Shown here in pieces: positions 54,343-63,012 of a DNA stretch of 64,000 nt (positions are counted from its first letter, which is position 1; each line of letters starts with the position of its first letter). Both the position numbers and the translations under genes were made by a program. The stretch spans positions 62,001-126,000 of the forward strand of contig JAFEAM010000003.1 of NCBI GenBank assembly GCA_018266395.1, in the 5' to 3' direction. Below the pieces are notes generated by a model. It ran no database searches. It was not told the origin of the DNA and saw only the letters and a program-made list of their open reading frames with translations. The stretch comes from Bacteroidota bacterium (GTDB taxonomy: Bacteria; Bacteroidota; Bacteroidia; Cytophagales; Cyclobacteriaceae).

Positions 54343-55430
54343 TGATAATCACCCTAGTTGCAGGTGCCAGGCCAAATTTCATGAAGGTGGCGCCAATAAT
54401 TAAATCAATTGATAAGGCAAGAAATGATGGCAACAACATTAGTTATCGGTTGATTCATACTGGCCAACACTACGATAAGGCTTTGAGTGATACGTTCTTT
54501 GAAGAGCTGGCGATTCCCAAACCAGATGCCAATCTCGAGGTTGGGTCCGGAAGCCAGGCGGGCCAGACTGCACAAATAATGATTCGGTTTGAGGAAGAAT
54601 TAGTAAGGCATCCGACAGACGTGGTATTGGTGGTTGGCGATGTGAATTCCACCATGGCCTGCAGTATTGTGGCAAAGAAACTCGGTACTCAGTTAGTGCA
54701 TGTCGAGGCCGGAATAAGATCCTTTGATATGGGCATGCCTGAAGAAATTAATCGGATGGTAACAGATGTGCTATCTGATCATTTCTTCACAACATCTGAA
54801 ATAGCCAATAATAATTTGTTGGCATCAGGTATGACAAAGGACCGAATCCATTTTGTCGGTAATACAATGATTGATACCCTGTTATCTCAGATCAACCACT
54901 TCAAAAAACCAGGATTTTGGGACACCCACAATTTGAAGGAAAAGGAGTTTATAATCTTGACCTTGCACCGCCCCAGCAACGTTGACAATGTCAATACCTT
55001 GAGAGAAATCATTCTTGAGATTAATAATGCCTCACAGGGGAGGCCAGTGATATTTCCGGTTCATCCGCGAACGAATTCAAACCTGCAACTAATTAAGAAT
55101 GATTTGGGTAGTGTTGTACCTGTAACACCCATGGGGTACCTAGAATTTATGTATCTAGTTCGATCAACTTGTTGTGCAATTACAGATTCTGGAGGTTTGC
55201 AAGAAGAGACTACTGTGCTTGGAGTTCCGTGCATCACCCTTAGAAAGAACTCAGAGCGCCCTGAAACCTACCTGATAGGGACAAATGAGCTTCTGCCTTA
55301 CATTGCCGGGCTGAAGCCACTGATGAATAGAATATATTCAGGTCAATGGAAGAAGGGATCAATTCCTGAGCTTTGGGATGGTAAGACCGCGGCCAGGATA
55401 GTGGATAAACTGATAAAAATATATTCCTGA
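54342..55430 (+). CDS. wecB: UDP-HexNAc 2-epimerase, non-hydrolysing (WecB/WbpI-like)
   Basis: The 362-residue enzyme has the family signatures VAGARPNFMKVAPII, LIHTGQHYDKALSDTFF, VGDVNSTMACSIVAKKL, VEAGIRSFDMGMPEEINR, and ITDSGGLQEET. It interconverts UDP-GlcNAc and UDP-ManNAc, while WbpI-type relatives act on the 3-acetamido uronate. ERPET near the C-terminus is nearer to WecB, so the exact substrate is open. The start codon overlaps the WecG stop. It is followed by 98 bases with no obvious feature. Confidence 0.92.
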   Translation: MIITLVAGARPNFMKVAPIIKSIDKARNDGNNISYRLIHTGQHYDKALSDTFFEELAIPKPDANLEVGSGSQAGQTAQIMIRFEEELVRHPTDVVLVVGDVNSTMACSIVAKKLGTQLVHVEAGIRSFDMGMPEEINRMVTDVLSDHFFTTSEIANNNLLASGMTKDRIHFVGNTMIDTLLSQINHFKKPGFWDTHNLKEKEFIILTLHRPSNVDNVNTLREIILEINNASQGRPVIFPVHPRTNSNLQLIKNDLGSVVPVTPMGYLEFMYLVRSTCCAITDSGGLQEETTVLGVPCITLRKNSERPETYLIGTNELLPYIAGLKPLMNRIYSGQWKKGSIPELWDGKTAARIVDKLIKIYS

Positions 55431-55528
55431 TTCTTAACTCATGATAAGTGAGCATTTGGATGGTAATGTGCAGTATGTAATGCTCAAGTGAGGATATAGA
55501 CGGCGCATTAGTCAAGAATGATAACATA

Positions 55529-56701
55529 ATGAAGGGCGGACTCAAGTGGTTGTTTATTCTATTTGGATTAGCTCTACCAATTCATCAGGGAGCATCTTCC
55601 GTTTTGTTAGGTATATCTTTTTTTGTTTCGCTCTTTGTAACTCCAATCCCACCATTGCGGAATGTACTGAGTCAAATTTGGGACACTGCGTTCTACATGC
55701 TTGTTCTGCTGGCTGGCCTTACGTATACGGTCAATATGGAGGCTGGTTGGAGAGTTATTGAAACAAACCTTGGAATTGCAGCAATACCTTTTATACTTGT
55801 TAAGCTTCATCCTCTCAATAAGGAGACTATCTATGAAATTTATTATGCATTTTGTGTTGGGTTGATCCTTTCGCTTCTTTACTGCCTAAGCGGAGCAATA
55901 CAGTTATTTTCTTCTACAAGGGATTGGAGTGTTTTCTATGGAGACCAGCTACTGAGTCATTTGTACAACACTCATTCGGTTTATATGGAATACTACCTAA
56001 TCATGGCAATTACTTTAGGTTTTTACTTGCTGTACTATGATGAAGGCAATGTGGCACCTTCAGTTGTTGTGGTATTGTTGTTCTTCTTTTATCTCATGAT
56101 GCTATTGACGGGTAATGGAACCGCTACAATGGGTCTACTGTTCGTATTACTTTATTTTGTTCTGAAATATATCTTTGAGCAAAGAAGAAGCCTTCACAGA
56201 AGTTGGTCATTTGCGCTTGCCTTATTATTCCTCATGGGACTACTAGTGGCAAGTTCAGCCGAAATACTTGGTTTTAGTCATGATGATTACTGGGAAAGAT
56301 TTGTACTCTGGGAATCGGCTTCAGAAGCTCTACCTGATTGGATATTTGGAGTGGGGACTGGCGACTATATGACGGTGCTTAATCAGTATTACAATTCTCA
56401 TCATTTGGACTATTTTGCAAAAGAGAACTTCAATCCACACAACCAGTATATGGAAATGCTCTTTTCCAACGGAGTTGTAGGGCTTGTTGCGTTGCTAGCA
56501 ATGATTATACGTCCTATTTTTTTATCTGTACGTACTGGAAATATCCTCGGCTTTTTACTGCTATTTCCTTTCCTAGGATATGGTATCACCGAGGTATTCC
56601 TTGGAAGATATCAGGGTGTTGCAATTTATGGGTTACTTCATCAAACGGTATTGTCCGGCTGCTTGATGTGGAATGCATCAGACCATAAGCAGATGGAATA
56701 A
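55529..56701 (+). CDS. O-antigen polymerase/ligase-type membrane protein (candidate 3)
   Basis: This 390-residue protein has about ten transmembrane helices and NFNPHNQYMEMLFSNGVVGLV, an xHNxxL-type motif common in Wzy and WaaL proteins. It sits downstream of wecB (98-base gap) and 24 bases upstream of the PHPT gene. Polymerase or ligase cannot be decided from sequence. It is the third such protein in the locus, and one could be the ligase and two the polymerases of different chains. Confidence 0.72.
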   Translation: MKGGLKWLFILFGLALPIHQGASSVLLGISFFVSLFVTPIPPLRNVLSQIWDTAFYMLVLLAGLTYTVNMEAGWRVIETNLGIAAIPFILVKLHPLNKETIYEIYYAFCVGLILSLLYCLSGAIQLFSSTRDWSVFYGDQLLSHLYNTHSVYMEYYLIMAITLGFYLLYYDEGNVAPSVVVVLLFFFYLMMLLTGNGTATMGLLFVLLYFVLKYIFEQRRSLHRSWSFALALLFLMGLLVASSAEILGFSHDDYWERFVLWESASEALPDWIFGVGTGDYMTVLNQYYNSHHLDYFAKENFNPHNQYMEMLFSNGVVGLVALLAMIIRPIFLSVRTGNILGFLLLFPFLGYGITEVFLGRYQGVAIYGLLHQTVLSGCLMWNASDHKQME

Positions 56702-56725
56702 GATTAACGAAATTACTGAATAAGC

Positions 56726-58075
56726 ATGCCCAGGTATCTGCGAATCTCATTTTTAATCGGGGACTTAGTCTTTCTTAATATGGCAGTGCTTGGGTCTTAT
56801 AGAATCACAGGACTGATAACTGAGAAGGACTACCTTGTGAATGTAACTTACTTGGTTGTCTTCAGCAATTTAAGTTGGTTATTCCTGATCATCGTATCCA
56901 ATCCTTATGGATTTACACGCGGTTGGGGGACGTCAAAATACTTGAAAAGCCAGATTAGCTATGTGTCAATTCATTTAGTGGTCGTCGCTTTCTTAATCTT
57001 CTTCTTTAAGAGAACGTATTTGCCTATTCAAATCCTTGCTTTGTATGCGCTGTTCGTGCCTTTCTTTTTTGGATGGAAGATCCTTGTACTTTATGTGTTC
57101 ACTAATATTTCAGAAACCCGTACCAATACACGAAATATGATAATTCTTGGTAGCAGAGAAGACACTCAGCGGGTACGCAGGTATTTTCTGATGCATCCTG
57201 AGTTTAATCTGAGGTTTCTAGAAAGATTTAAATATGATGGGGAGGCTAATCTTAAAGAGATCAATGAATTCATCGAAAGTCAAAATGTACATGTGATTCT
57301 TTGCTGCGAGAGAGGCGCGGATAAATCGCTGTTCAGAAAATTGATCAACTTAGGCCTTAATCACTTTATTCAAATAAAGCTTATTTCAATTTCAGAAGAT
57401 CAAAATAGAAATGAGTTTCTCTTGGAGAAAAACGATCATGATTTTTTGCATGACCGATCAGTTGTTCCACTCGATTCACCAATAAGCCAATTTATTAAAA
57501 GAAGTTTTGACTTGGTATTTTCAAGTTTAGTGATAGTACTGGTACTATCATGGCTTCTTCCGGTAATTGGGCTTTTGATAAAATTGGAGAGCAAGGGCCC
57601 AGTGTTTTTTGTTCAAAGGCGAGGTGGTTTAAGGAATCGGAATTTTAGTTGTATTAAGTTTCGTACAATGATTGTCAATAGTGAGGCAGATAGGAAACAG
57701 GCGACTAAGGATGATCCAAGAATAACTACTTTCGGCAGGTTTCTCAGGAAGAGTAGTCTTGATGAATTCCCTCAATTTCTTAATGTGTTCTTGGGTGACA
57801 TGTCACTTATTGGGCCTCGTCCTCATCCACTTAAACTTAATGAGGAATTCTCGAGTAAAATAGAGGGCCTGATGTCTAGACATTATGTTAAGCCGGGTAT
57901 AACGGGGTTGGCTCAAAGCATGGGGTACCGTGGAGAAACGAAGAACCTTATTGATATGCAGAACCGCATCGCCATGGATATCTTCTACATTGAAAACTGG
58001 TCGCTTTGGCTGGATATTAAGATCATCATCAGAACAATCATTTCCCTTGTCAAAGGAAGTGAAAATGCCTACTAG
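56726..58075 (+). CDS. Sugar-phosphate transferase, WcaJ/PHPT type
   Basis: The 449-residue protein has about four or five N-terminal transmembrane helices, a middle CoA-binding-like region (about 135-215) and a C-terminal bacterial sugar transferase domain (about 255-449) with KRSFDLVFSSLVIVLVLSWL as reentrant helix, VFFVQRRGGLRNRNF, SLDEFPQFLNVFLGDMSLIGPRPHPL and KPGITGLAQ, cited in parts. It moves a sugar 1-phosphate from a UDP-sugar to undecaprenyl phosphate to start the repeat unit. A second initiator of another type lies 6 bases downstream. Confidence 0.9.
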   Translation: MPRYLRISFLIGDLVFLNMAVLGSYRITGLITEKDYLVNVTYLVVFSNLSWLFLIIVSNPYGFTRGWGTSKYLKSQISYVSIHLVVVAFLIFFFKRTYLPIQILALYALFVPFFFGWKILVLYVFTNISETRTNTRNMIILGSREDTQRVRRYFLMHPEFNLRFLERFKYDGEANLKEINEFIESQNVHVILCCERGADKSLFRKLINLGLNHFIQIKLISISEDQNRNEFLLEKNDHDFLHDRSVVPLDSPISQFIKRSFDLVFSSLVIVLVLSWLLPVIGLLIKLESKGPVFFVQRRGGLRNRNFSCIKFRTMIVNSEADRKQATKDDPRITTFGRFLRKSSLDEFPQFLNVFLGDMSLIGPRPHPLKLNEEFSSKIEGLMSRHYVKPGITGLAQSMGYRGETKNLIDMQNRIAMDIFYIENWSLWLDIKIIIRTIISLVKGSENAY

Positions 58076-58081
58076 CCTCGT

Positions 58082-59137
58082 ATGTTAAGGCCCATAATCT
58101 TTGCGTTAATCTCATTTGTGATTTCCTTCCTGATATTCCCGGTATTTGTAAAAGTTTTCGAACGTCTCAATTGGTTCGATAGCCCCGGCACACACAAAAT
58201 TCACTCCGACCATGTCCCCTCTATGGGGGGTGTGGTGATATTGATTGGCTCACTACTATCCTTGTTAATGGGACTCCCTCTCCAGCAATGGATTACGTTG
58301 AAGTATTTCTTCATTTCAATTGTTCTCATGTTCCTCATCGGTCTTCGTGATGATGTGCTAGCGCTCAGCCCAAGACAAAAACTTTTCAGTCAGTTTCTGC
58401 CAATTTTTGTATTGGTATTGTTGGACAACATCAGGCTAGCTTCGCTATACGAATTGTTGCCGGATTATAAGTTTCCAGAGATGCTTACTTACTTCATAAG
58501 CATTCTCACAGTAGTGATCATAACAAATGCATATAACCTCATCGATGGCATTGATGGACTGGCAGGCGCAGTTGGAAGCATTGCCCTGATCTGTTTTGGC
58601 GTTTGGTTCTACTGGGCAGGATTTCCATACCAGTCCTTGATCGCCCTATGCTTCGCCGGGAGCCTTCTGGCCTTCCTTTTTTTCAACTGGCAACCCAGCC
58701 GCATCTTTATGGGAGATACGGGGGCCCTCACAATAGGCCTCCTGCTGTCATATTTTGGAATCGTGTTTATCAATGCTAACCATGACCTTCCGGGAGAGCA
58801 CCCAGCCAAGTTTGCCGCTTCAATTTCAACGGCATTTTGTGTTTTGGTCGTCCCGCTGTTTGATACGCTAAGGGTAATTTTGATACGTCTGCGGCGGTTT
58901 CGGTCACCCTTTCAGGCGGATCAGAATCACCTTCATCACCGGCTTCTAGGGTTGGGTTTGACTCATGCTGGGGCCTCTGTTCGTTTAGGCCTGGTCAATA
59001 TCTTTTTCATTGGGATGGCCTTCTTGCTTAAGGACCAGCCGGACTATGTTATCTTGCCGGCAATTTTGTTGGTATGCCTCGCGATCCACATCGTGCTGGA
59101 ATACCTGACGAAGAAGAAGTCCGCAATGTATGCTTGA
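58082..59137 (+). CDS. WecA/TagO/MraY-type phospho-GlcNAc transferase
   Basis: This 351-residue protein has about eleven transmembrane helices and the catalytic loops of polyprenyl-phosphate N-acetylaminosugar-phosphate transferases: GLRDDVLALSPRQK (DD), NAYNLIDGIDGLAG, FMGDTGALTIG and HHRLLGLGLTH. Absence of MraY-specific sequence suggests the WecA/TagO subgroup, transferring GlcNAc-1-phosphate to undecaprenyl phosphate. Its ATG lies 6 bases after the PHPT gene. The 3' end overlaps pheS by 8 bases. Confidence 0.9.
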   Translation: MLRPIIFALISFVISFLIFPVFVKVFERLNWFDSPGTHKIHSDHVPSMGGVVILIGSLLSLLMGLPLQQWITLKYFFISIVLMFLIGLRDDVLALSPRQKLFSQFLPIFVLVLLDNIRLASLYELLPDYKFPEMLTYFISILTVVIITNAYNLIDGIDGLAGAVGSIALICFGVWFYWAGFPYQSLIALCFAGSLLAFLFFNWQPSRIFMGDTGALTIGLLLSYFGIVFINANHDLPGEHPAKFAASISTAFCVLVVPLFDTLRVILIRLRRFRSPFQADQNHLHHRLLGLGLTHAGASVRLGLVNIFFIGMAFLLKDQPDYVILPAILLVCLAIHIVLEYLTKKKSAMYA

Positions 59138-60152
59138 AATTATCGATCAGACTAAAAGTGAGATACTGAGTATCCAAGCCGGTTCGCATGAACAGGTTGA
59201 GGCTTTTCGTATCAAATATCTCAGCAGGAAGGGAATTATTCCTCAGTTGTTTGATCAACTAAAAGAGTTGCCACCGGAACAAAAGAAAAATGTAGGTAAG
59301 CCTCTTAATGAACTGAAACAACTTGCGGAGGCTAAACTCAAAGAATGGACAGCGGAATTAGGAAACCGGATGGCTGATGTCGGTCCTGACATGGATCTGA
59401 CCCTTCCGCCAGTGCCAGACAAAATTGGCAGCCGCCATCCATTGAACCTGACGAGGTACCTGATCATTTCCATCTTCGAAAGGCTTGGCTTCAACGTGGC
59501 TGATGGGCCAGAAATTGAAGATGACTGGCACAACTTTACTGCTTTGAACTTTCCGGAGAATCATCCTGCCAGGGAAATGCAGGATACATTCTTCATTGCG
59601 AGGAATCCTGATATGCTGCTTCGGACGCATACCTCCAATGTGCAGATTCGATTGATGGAGAAGCAAAAGCCGCCCATCCGTGCAATAATGCCTGGTCGGG
59701 TTTACCGGAACGAAGCTATTTCTGCGCGCGCGCACTGTTTCTTCCATCAAGTCGAAGGTTTGTATGTTGATCGCACTGTTAGTTTCGCTGACCTCAAACA
59801 AACGCTCTACCATTTTGCCAAGGAAATGTTTGGCAAGAATACCAAAATCCGGCTGAGACCCTCATTTTTCCCGTTTACGGAACCAAGCGCAGAAATTGAT
59901 GTTTCCTGCTTCATCTGTCATGGAAAGGGATGCAACATCTGCAAGTACAGCGGATGGGTTGAAATAGCAGGCTCAGGAATGGTTCACCCCAATGTGCTTA
60001 GAAACTGCGGCATTGATCCGGAAGAATATACAGGGTTTGCCTTCGGCATGGGAATAGAAAGGGTTACCATGTTGCGCTACGGCATTAATGATCTCCGCCT
60101 TTTTTCAGAAAATGACATTCGCTTTCTGAAACAGTTCAAGAAAGTGCTATGA
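59130..60152 (+). CDS. pheS: Phenylalanyl-tRNA synthetase alpha subunit
   Basis: The 340-residue class II synthetase subunit starts with a coiled-coil region (about 1-90, EAFRIKYLSRKGIIPQLF), then the catalytic domain with HPLNLTRYLIISIFERLGF, EDDWHNFTALNFPENHPAREM (cited in parts), QVEGLYVDRTVSFADLKQ, and motif 3 AFGMGIERVTMLRYGI. The cysteine-rich CFICHGKGCNICKYSGW segment is normal for the family. pheT is not adjacent. An 8-base overlap with the WecA-like gene implies coupled translation, and the next gene starts 4 bases before its end. Confidence 0.97.
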   Translation: MLEIIDQTKSEILSIQAGSHEQVEAFRIKYLSRKGIIPQLFDQLKELPPEQKKNVGKPLNELKQLAEAKLKEWTAELGNRMADVGPDMDLTLPPVPDKIGSRHPLNLTRYLIISIFERLGFNVADGPEIEDDWHNFTALNFPENHPAREMQDTFFIARNPDMLLRTHTSNVQIRLMEKQKPPIRAIMPGRVYRNEAISARAHCFFHQVEGLYVDRTVSFADLKQTLYHFAKEMFGKNTKIRLRPSFFPFTEPSAEIDVSCFICHGKGCNICKYSGWVEIAGSGMVHPNVLRNCGIDPEEYTGFAFGMGIERVTMLRYGINDLRLFSENDIRFLKQFKKVL

Positions 60153-61015
60153 CGTGGAAGCCCCGTACAGTGGGTATAATAGGTGCCGGTACCATGGGAC
60201 AGGGAATTGCCCAGGTTTGTGCAACTGCAGGTCTTCAGGTAATCCTATTCGACATAAAGACAGAACAGGTATCCAGAGCTTTGGACCTGATCGCGAAAAA
60301 CCTCTCGAGAGAGGTTGAGAAGGATCGATGTTCAGCGGAACAGAAAGAAAAAATTGTATCGAGCATTCATCCTGCACAACAGCTTGAGAACGTAAAAGCT
60401 GATGTCATTATTGAGGCAGTGGCAGAGGTTATTGAATTGAAACAATCCATCTTCCGCCGGTTGGAAGATGTAAATGGCGCGGATACAATTTTTGTTACCA
60501 ACACTTCTTCCATTTCAGTCACATCAATTGCATCTGAAATGAAAGATCCTTCCCGGTGCGTGGGGTTGCATTTCTTTAACCCCGCCGACCGTATGAAGCT
60601 GGTGGAGATTATTTCCGGAGACAAGACTAATCCAGAGCTTGTATTCAAAATGAGAGAATTCTCTGCTCTCATTGGAAAGACTTCAGTCGAAACGAAGGAT
60701 TCGCCGGGATTCATCGTTAACCGGGTAGCCAGACATTTCTATACAGAAGCATTTGTTCTGGAGAGTGAAGGAGTTGCGGGCGTTGATGGAATAGATGCCT
60801 TGATGCGATCGGCTGGATTTAAGATGGGCCCGTTTGAACTTATGGACCTGATAGGGCTGGATACAAACCTGGCTGTTACTAAATCAATTCACGTCGGATT
60901 TAAGGGCGCCGTTCGGTTCAGTCCCAGCTCGCGACAACAACAATTGGTCGACTCCGGGCGTTTAGGTAGAAAATCGGGAAGGGGATTTTATGAGTATAGG
61001 GAAGGGGAGAAGTAG
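60149..61015 (+). CDS. hbd: 3-hydroxyacyl-CoA dehydrogenase (3-hydroxybutyryl-CoA type)
   Basis: The 288-residue enzyme begins with the NAD motif VGIIGAGTMGQGIAQVC and has the catalytic region FVTNTSSISVTSIA, LHFFNPADRMKLVEII, and FIVNRVARHFYTEAF. The length and single-domain form match 3-hydroxybutyryl-CoA dehydrogenase (Hbd/PaaH), oxidising L-3-hydroxyacyl-CoA to 3-ketoacyl-CoA. It overlaps pheS by 4 bases and the following lipoprotein gene by 26 bases. Confidence 0.92.
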   Translation: MTWKPRTVGIIGAGTMGQGIAQVCATAGLQVILFDIKTEQVSRALDLIAKNLSREVEKDRCSAEQKEKIVSSIHPAQQLENVKADVIIEAVAEVIELKQSIFRRLEDVNGADTIFVTNTSSISVTSIASEMKDPSRCVGLHFFNPADRMKLVEIISGDKTNPELVFKMREFSALIGKTSVETKDSPGFIVNRVARHFYTEAFVLESEGVAGVDGIDALMRSAGFKMGPFELMDLIGLDTNLAVTKSIHVGFKGAVRFSPSSRQQQLVDSGRLGRKSGRGFYEYREGEK

Positions 61016-61436
61016 TTCGTGGTTATGGTCTTTATTGATCTTGTTTTCGTGCGCGAGGGATCTTACTGACGACCCTATCCCGGTTATCCCGTTTGCGGAT
61101 TTTAATGTTAACCTTACCCTTCCGGATTATCAAAGCCTTGCATACGATGGGGGTACGAAAGAGATCAACAGTATAGGCGTGAGGGGTGTTATTTTGTACC
61201 GGAAGAATGCCAGTACTTACCTGGCTTTTGAAAGAAATTGCACATACCACCCGAATGATGCTTGTGCAACCGTCAATGTCCACAGTTCCAAATTATACAT
61301 GGTGGATCCGTGTTGCGGATCCAATTTCGGGTTTGACGGAAAACCTACGGGAGGTGTAGCATGGCGTCCCCTTCGCCAGTATCACACTGACGTGAACGGT
61401 TTCAACGTTGTGATCACGAGCGAGATTATCAATTAG
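60990..61436 (+). CDS. Lipoprotein with Rieske-like domain lacking the standard ligands
   Basis: The 148-residue protein has a lipoprotein signal (SSSWLWSLLILFSC) with Cys21 as the likely lipidation site. Residues about 60-140 follow the Rieske fold landmarks in order: ERNCTYHPNDAC, DPCCGSNFGFDG and PTGGVAWRPLRQYHT. The usual ligands CxH and CxxH are altered: Cys84 is kept, but the His position is Tyr86 (His is at 87), the second Cys is Asp106 and the second His is Cys109. A standard 2Fe-2S cluster is therefore unlikely. The start overlaps hbd by 26 bases, and the stop overlaps the opposite-strand permease by 8. Confidence 0.65.
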   Translation: MSIGKGRSSSWLWSLLILFSCARDLTDDPIPVIPFADFNVNLTLPDYQSLAYDGGTKEINSIGVRGVILYRKNASTYLAFERNCTYHPNDACATVNVHSSKLYMVDPCCGSNFGFDGKPTGGVAWRPLRQYHTDVNGFNVVITSEIIN

Positions 61437-62889
61437 AATCTGTCTTTCCCGAGCGAAGGAGACTGTGATTCTTCCCATACAGGAAATAGATAAAGAGCCC
61501 AACTACCATCCAGCCAAGCGCCATCAATTTCGTATTGTCGTCCAGCGCGAGGATGAGCATGGAACAAATGATCATTCCAAGAATGGGAACCAGTGGTACC
61601 AGAGGTGTTTTAAATGGACGTACAGCTTCCGGATTCTTAACACGCATCACCCAGATACCCGCGCAAACCAGCACAAAAGCAAATAAGGTTCCGAAGCTCG
61701 TAAGGTCCCCTACAATATCTCCGGGTACAAATCCTGCAAAAGGTGCTACACAGAAGAAGAGTATCGCGTTTGATTTGAACGGGGTTCTGAATTTCGGATG
61801 AATCTCAGAGAATACTCTTGGTACGAGACCATCCTTCGACATGGAAAAGAATACGCGCGACTGCCCCATCAACATGACCAGAATGACGGATGTAAAGCCT
61901 GCAAGAATAGCAACGGTTACTGCAGTAGCCAGCCATTCATATCCATGCATGTAGGTCTTGATCGCATAGGCCACTGAAGCCTCTTTACCAGCAACTTTGA
62001 ATTCCTGCCAATTGGCAACACCAGTAAGAACGTGCGAAAAGAGCACAAACAAAATGGTACATACAACCAAGGACCCCAAGATGCCAATCGGCATATCGCG
62101 CTTGGGATTCTTGGCCTCCTGTGCAGCAGTTGAAACAGCATCAAACCCAATAAATGCAAAGAACACAATTCCCGCACCGCCGATCACTCCTCCCCATCCA
62201 TGCTGATTCCAGCCCTCATGACCTACTGTGCCCTCTGGTATAATGAATGGAGTGTAGTTGGCTTCATTAATAAAACCCCAACCTACAGCGATTACAACCA
62301 GTACAATGGAGACTTTGATAAAGACAATAACGGCGTTGACCGCGGCGGATTCCTGTGTGCCTTTGATCAGAATCAAAGTGACGAGTATCAGAATGCCGAT
62401 GGCCGGCAAATTGATGATCCCTGAAACTCCTGCAGCCGATGCTTCCCATGGAGAATGACACCATTCATACGGGATTGCACCCCCTAGAAGACTATTGAGA
62501 TATTCACTCCATGCAATTGCCACCGTTGCGCCTGCGAGAGCATATTCGAGAATTAATGCCCACCCAATCACCCAGGCGATGAATTCTCCCATAGTCACAT
62601 ACGCGTAAGCATAAGCGCTTCCTGCGATGGGTATCATGGATGCAAACTCGGCATAACAGAGTCCCGCAAAAGCGCAACCTACTCCACCGATGATATAGGA
62701 GACGACTACACCTGGTCCGGCGGCCTGGCTTGCAGCCGCCGCAGTCCTTACGAACAAACCAGCACCAATGATGGCACCAATGCCCAGGGCAATAAGATTT
62801 CCCGGACCCAGGGTTCGCTTCAGGCCCTTGCCGGAATCTGCAGACTGGGCTAGGAGTTGCTCAAGGGGCTTCCTGATAAAAAGACTCAT
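61429..62889 (-). CDS. APC-superfamily amino acid permease
   Basis: The 486-residue protein has about twelve to fourteen transmembrane helices. The N-terminal LGPGNLIALGIGAIIGAGLFVRTA is the substrate-binding first helix of APC transporters. GFDAVSTAAQEAKNPKRDMPIGI is the conserved helix-6/loop region of the cationic amino acid transporter group, and MGQSRVFFSMSKDGLVPRVFSEIHPKFRTP follows, cited in parts. It probably moves a cationic or small amino acid. A TACTTTTA box at 62919-62926 (minus strand), one mismatch from the -7 consensus, could be its promoter in the 123-base gap to the next gene. Confidence 0.9.
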   Translation of the reverse strand: MSLFIRKPLEQLLAQSADSGKGLKRTLGPGNLIALGIGAIIGAGLFVRTAAAASQAAGPGVVVSYIIGGVGCAFAGLCYAEFASMIPIAGSAYAYAYVTMGEFIAWVIGWALILEYALAGATVAIAWSEYLNSLLGGAIPYEWCHSPWEASAAGVSGIINLPAIGILILVTLILIKGTQESAAVNAVIVFIKVSIVLVVIAVGWGFINEANYTPFIIPEGTVGHEGWNQHGWGGVIGGAGIVFFAFIGFDAVSTAAQEAKNPKRDMPIGILGSLVVCTILFVLFSHVLTGVANWQEFKVAGKEASVAYAIKTYMHGYEWLATAVTVAILAGFTSVILVMLMGQSRVFFSMSKDGLVPRVFSEIHPKFRTPFKSNAILFFCVAPFAGFVPGDIVGDLTSFGTLFAFVLVCAGIWVMRVKNPEAVRPFKTPLVPLVPILGMIICSMLILALDDNTKLMALGWMVVGLFIYFLYGKNHSLLRSGKTDSN

Positions 62890-63012
62890 GCGTTTCAGAT
62901 TAGGAGAATGAGAAAGGCTAAAAGTATAAATAATATTGAAATAACCTCCAGGGTCTTTGTGCAGGCGGCAGGCAGGAAAAGTATGGTCTTATAACTGAAG
63001 TGCGATATGGAC

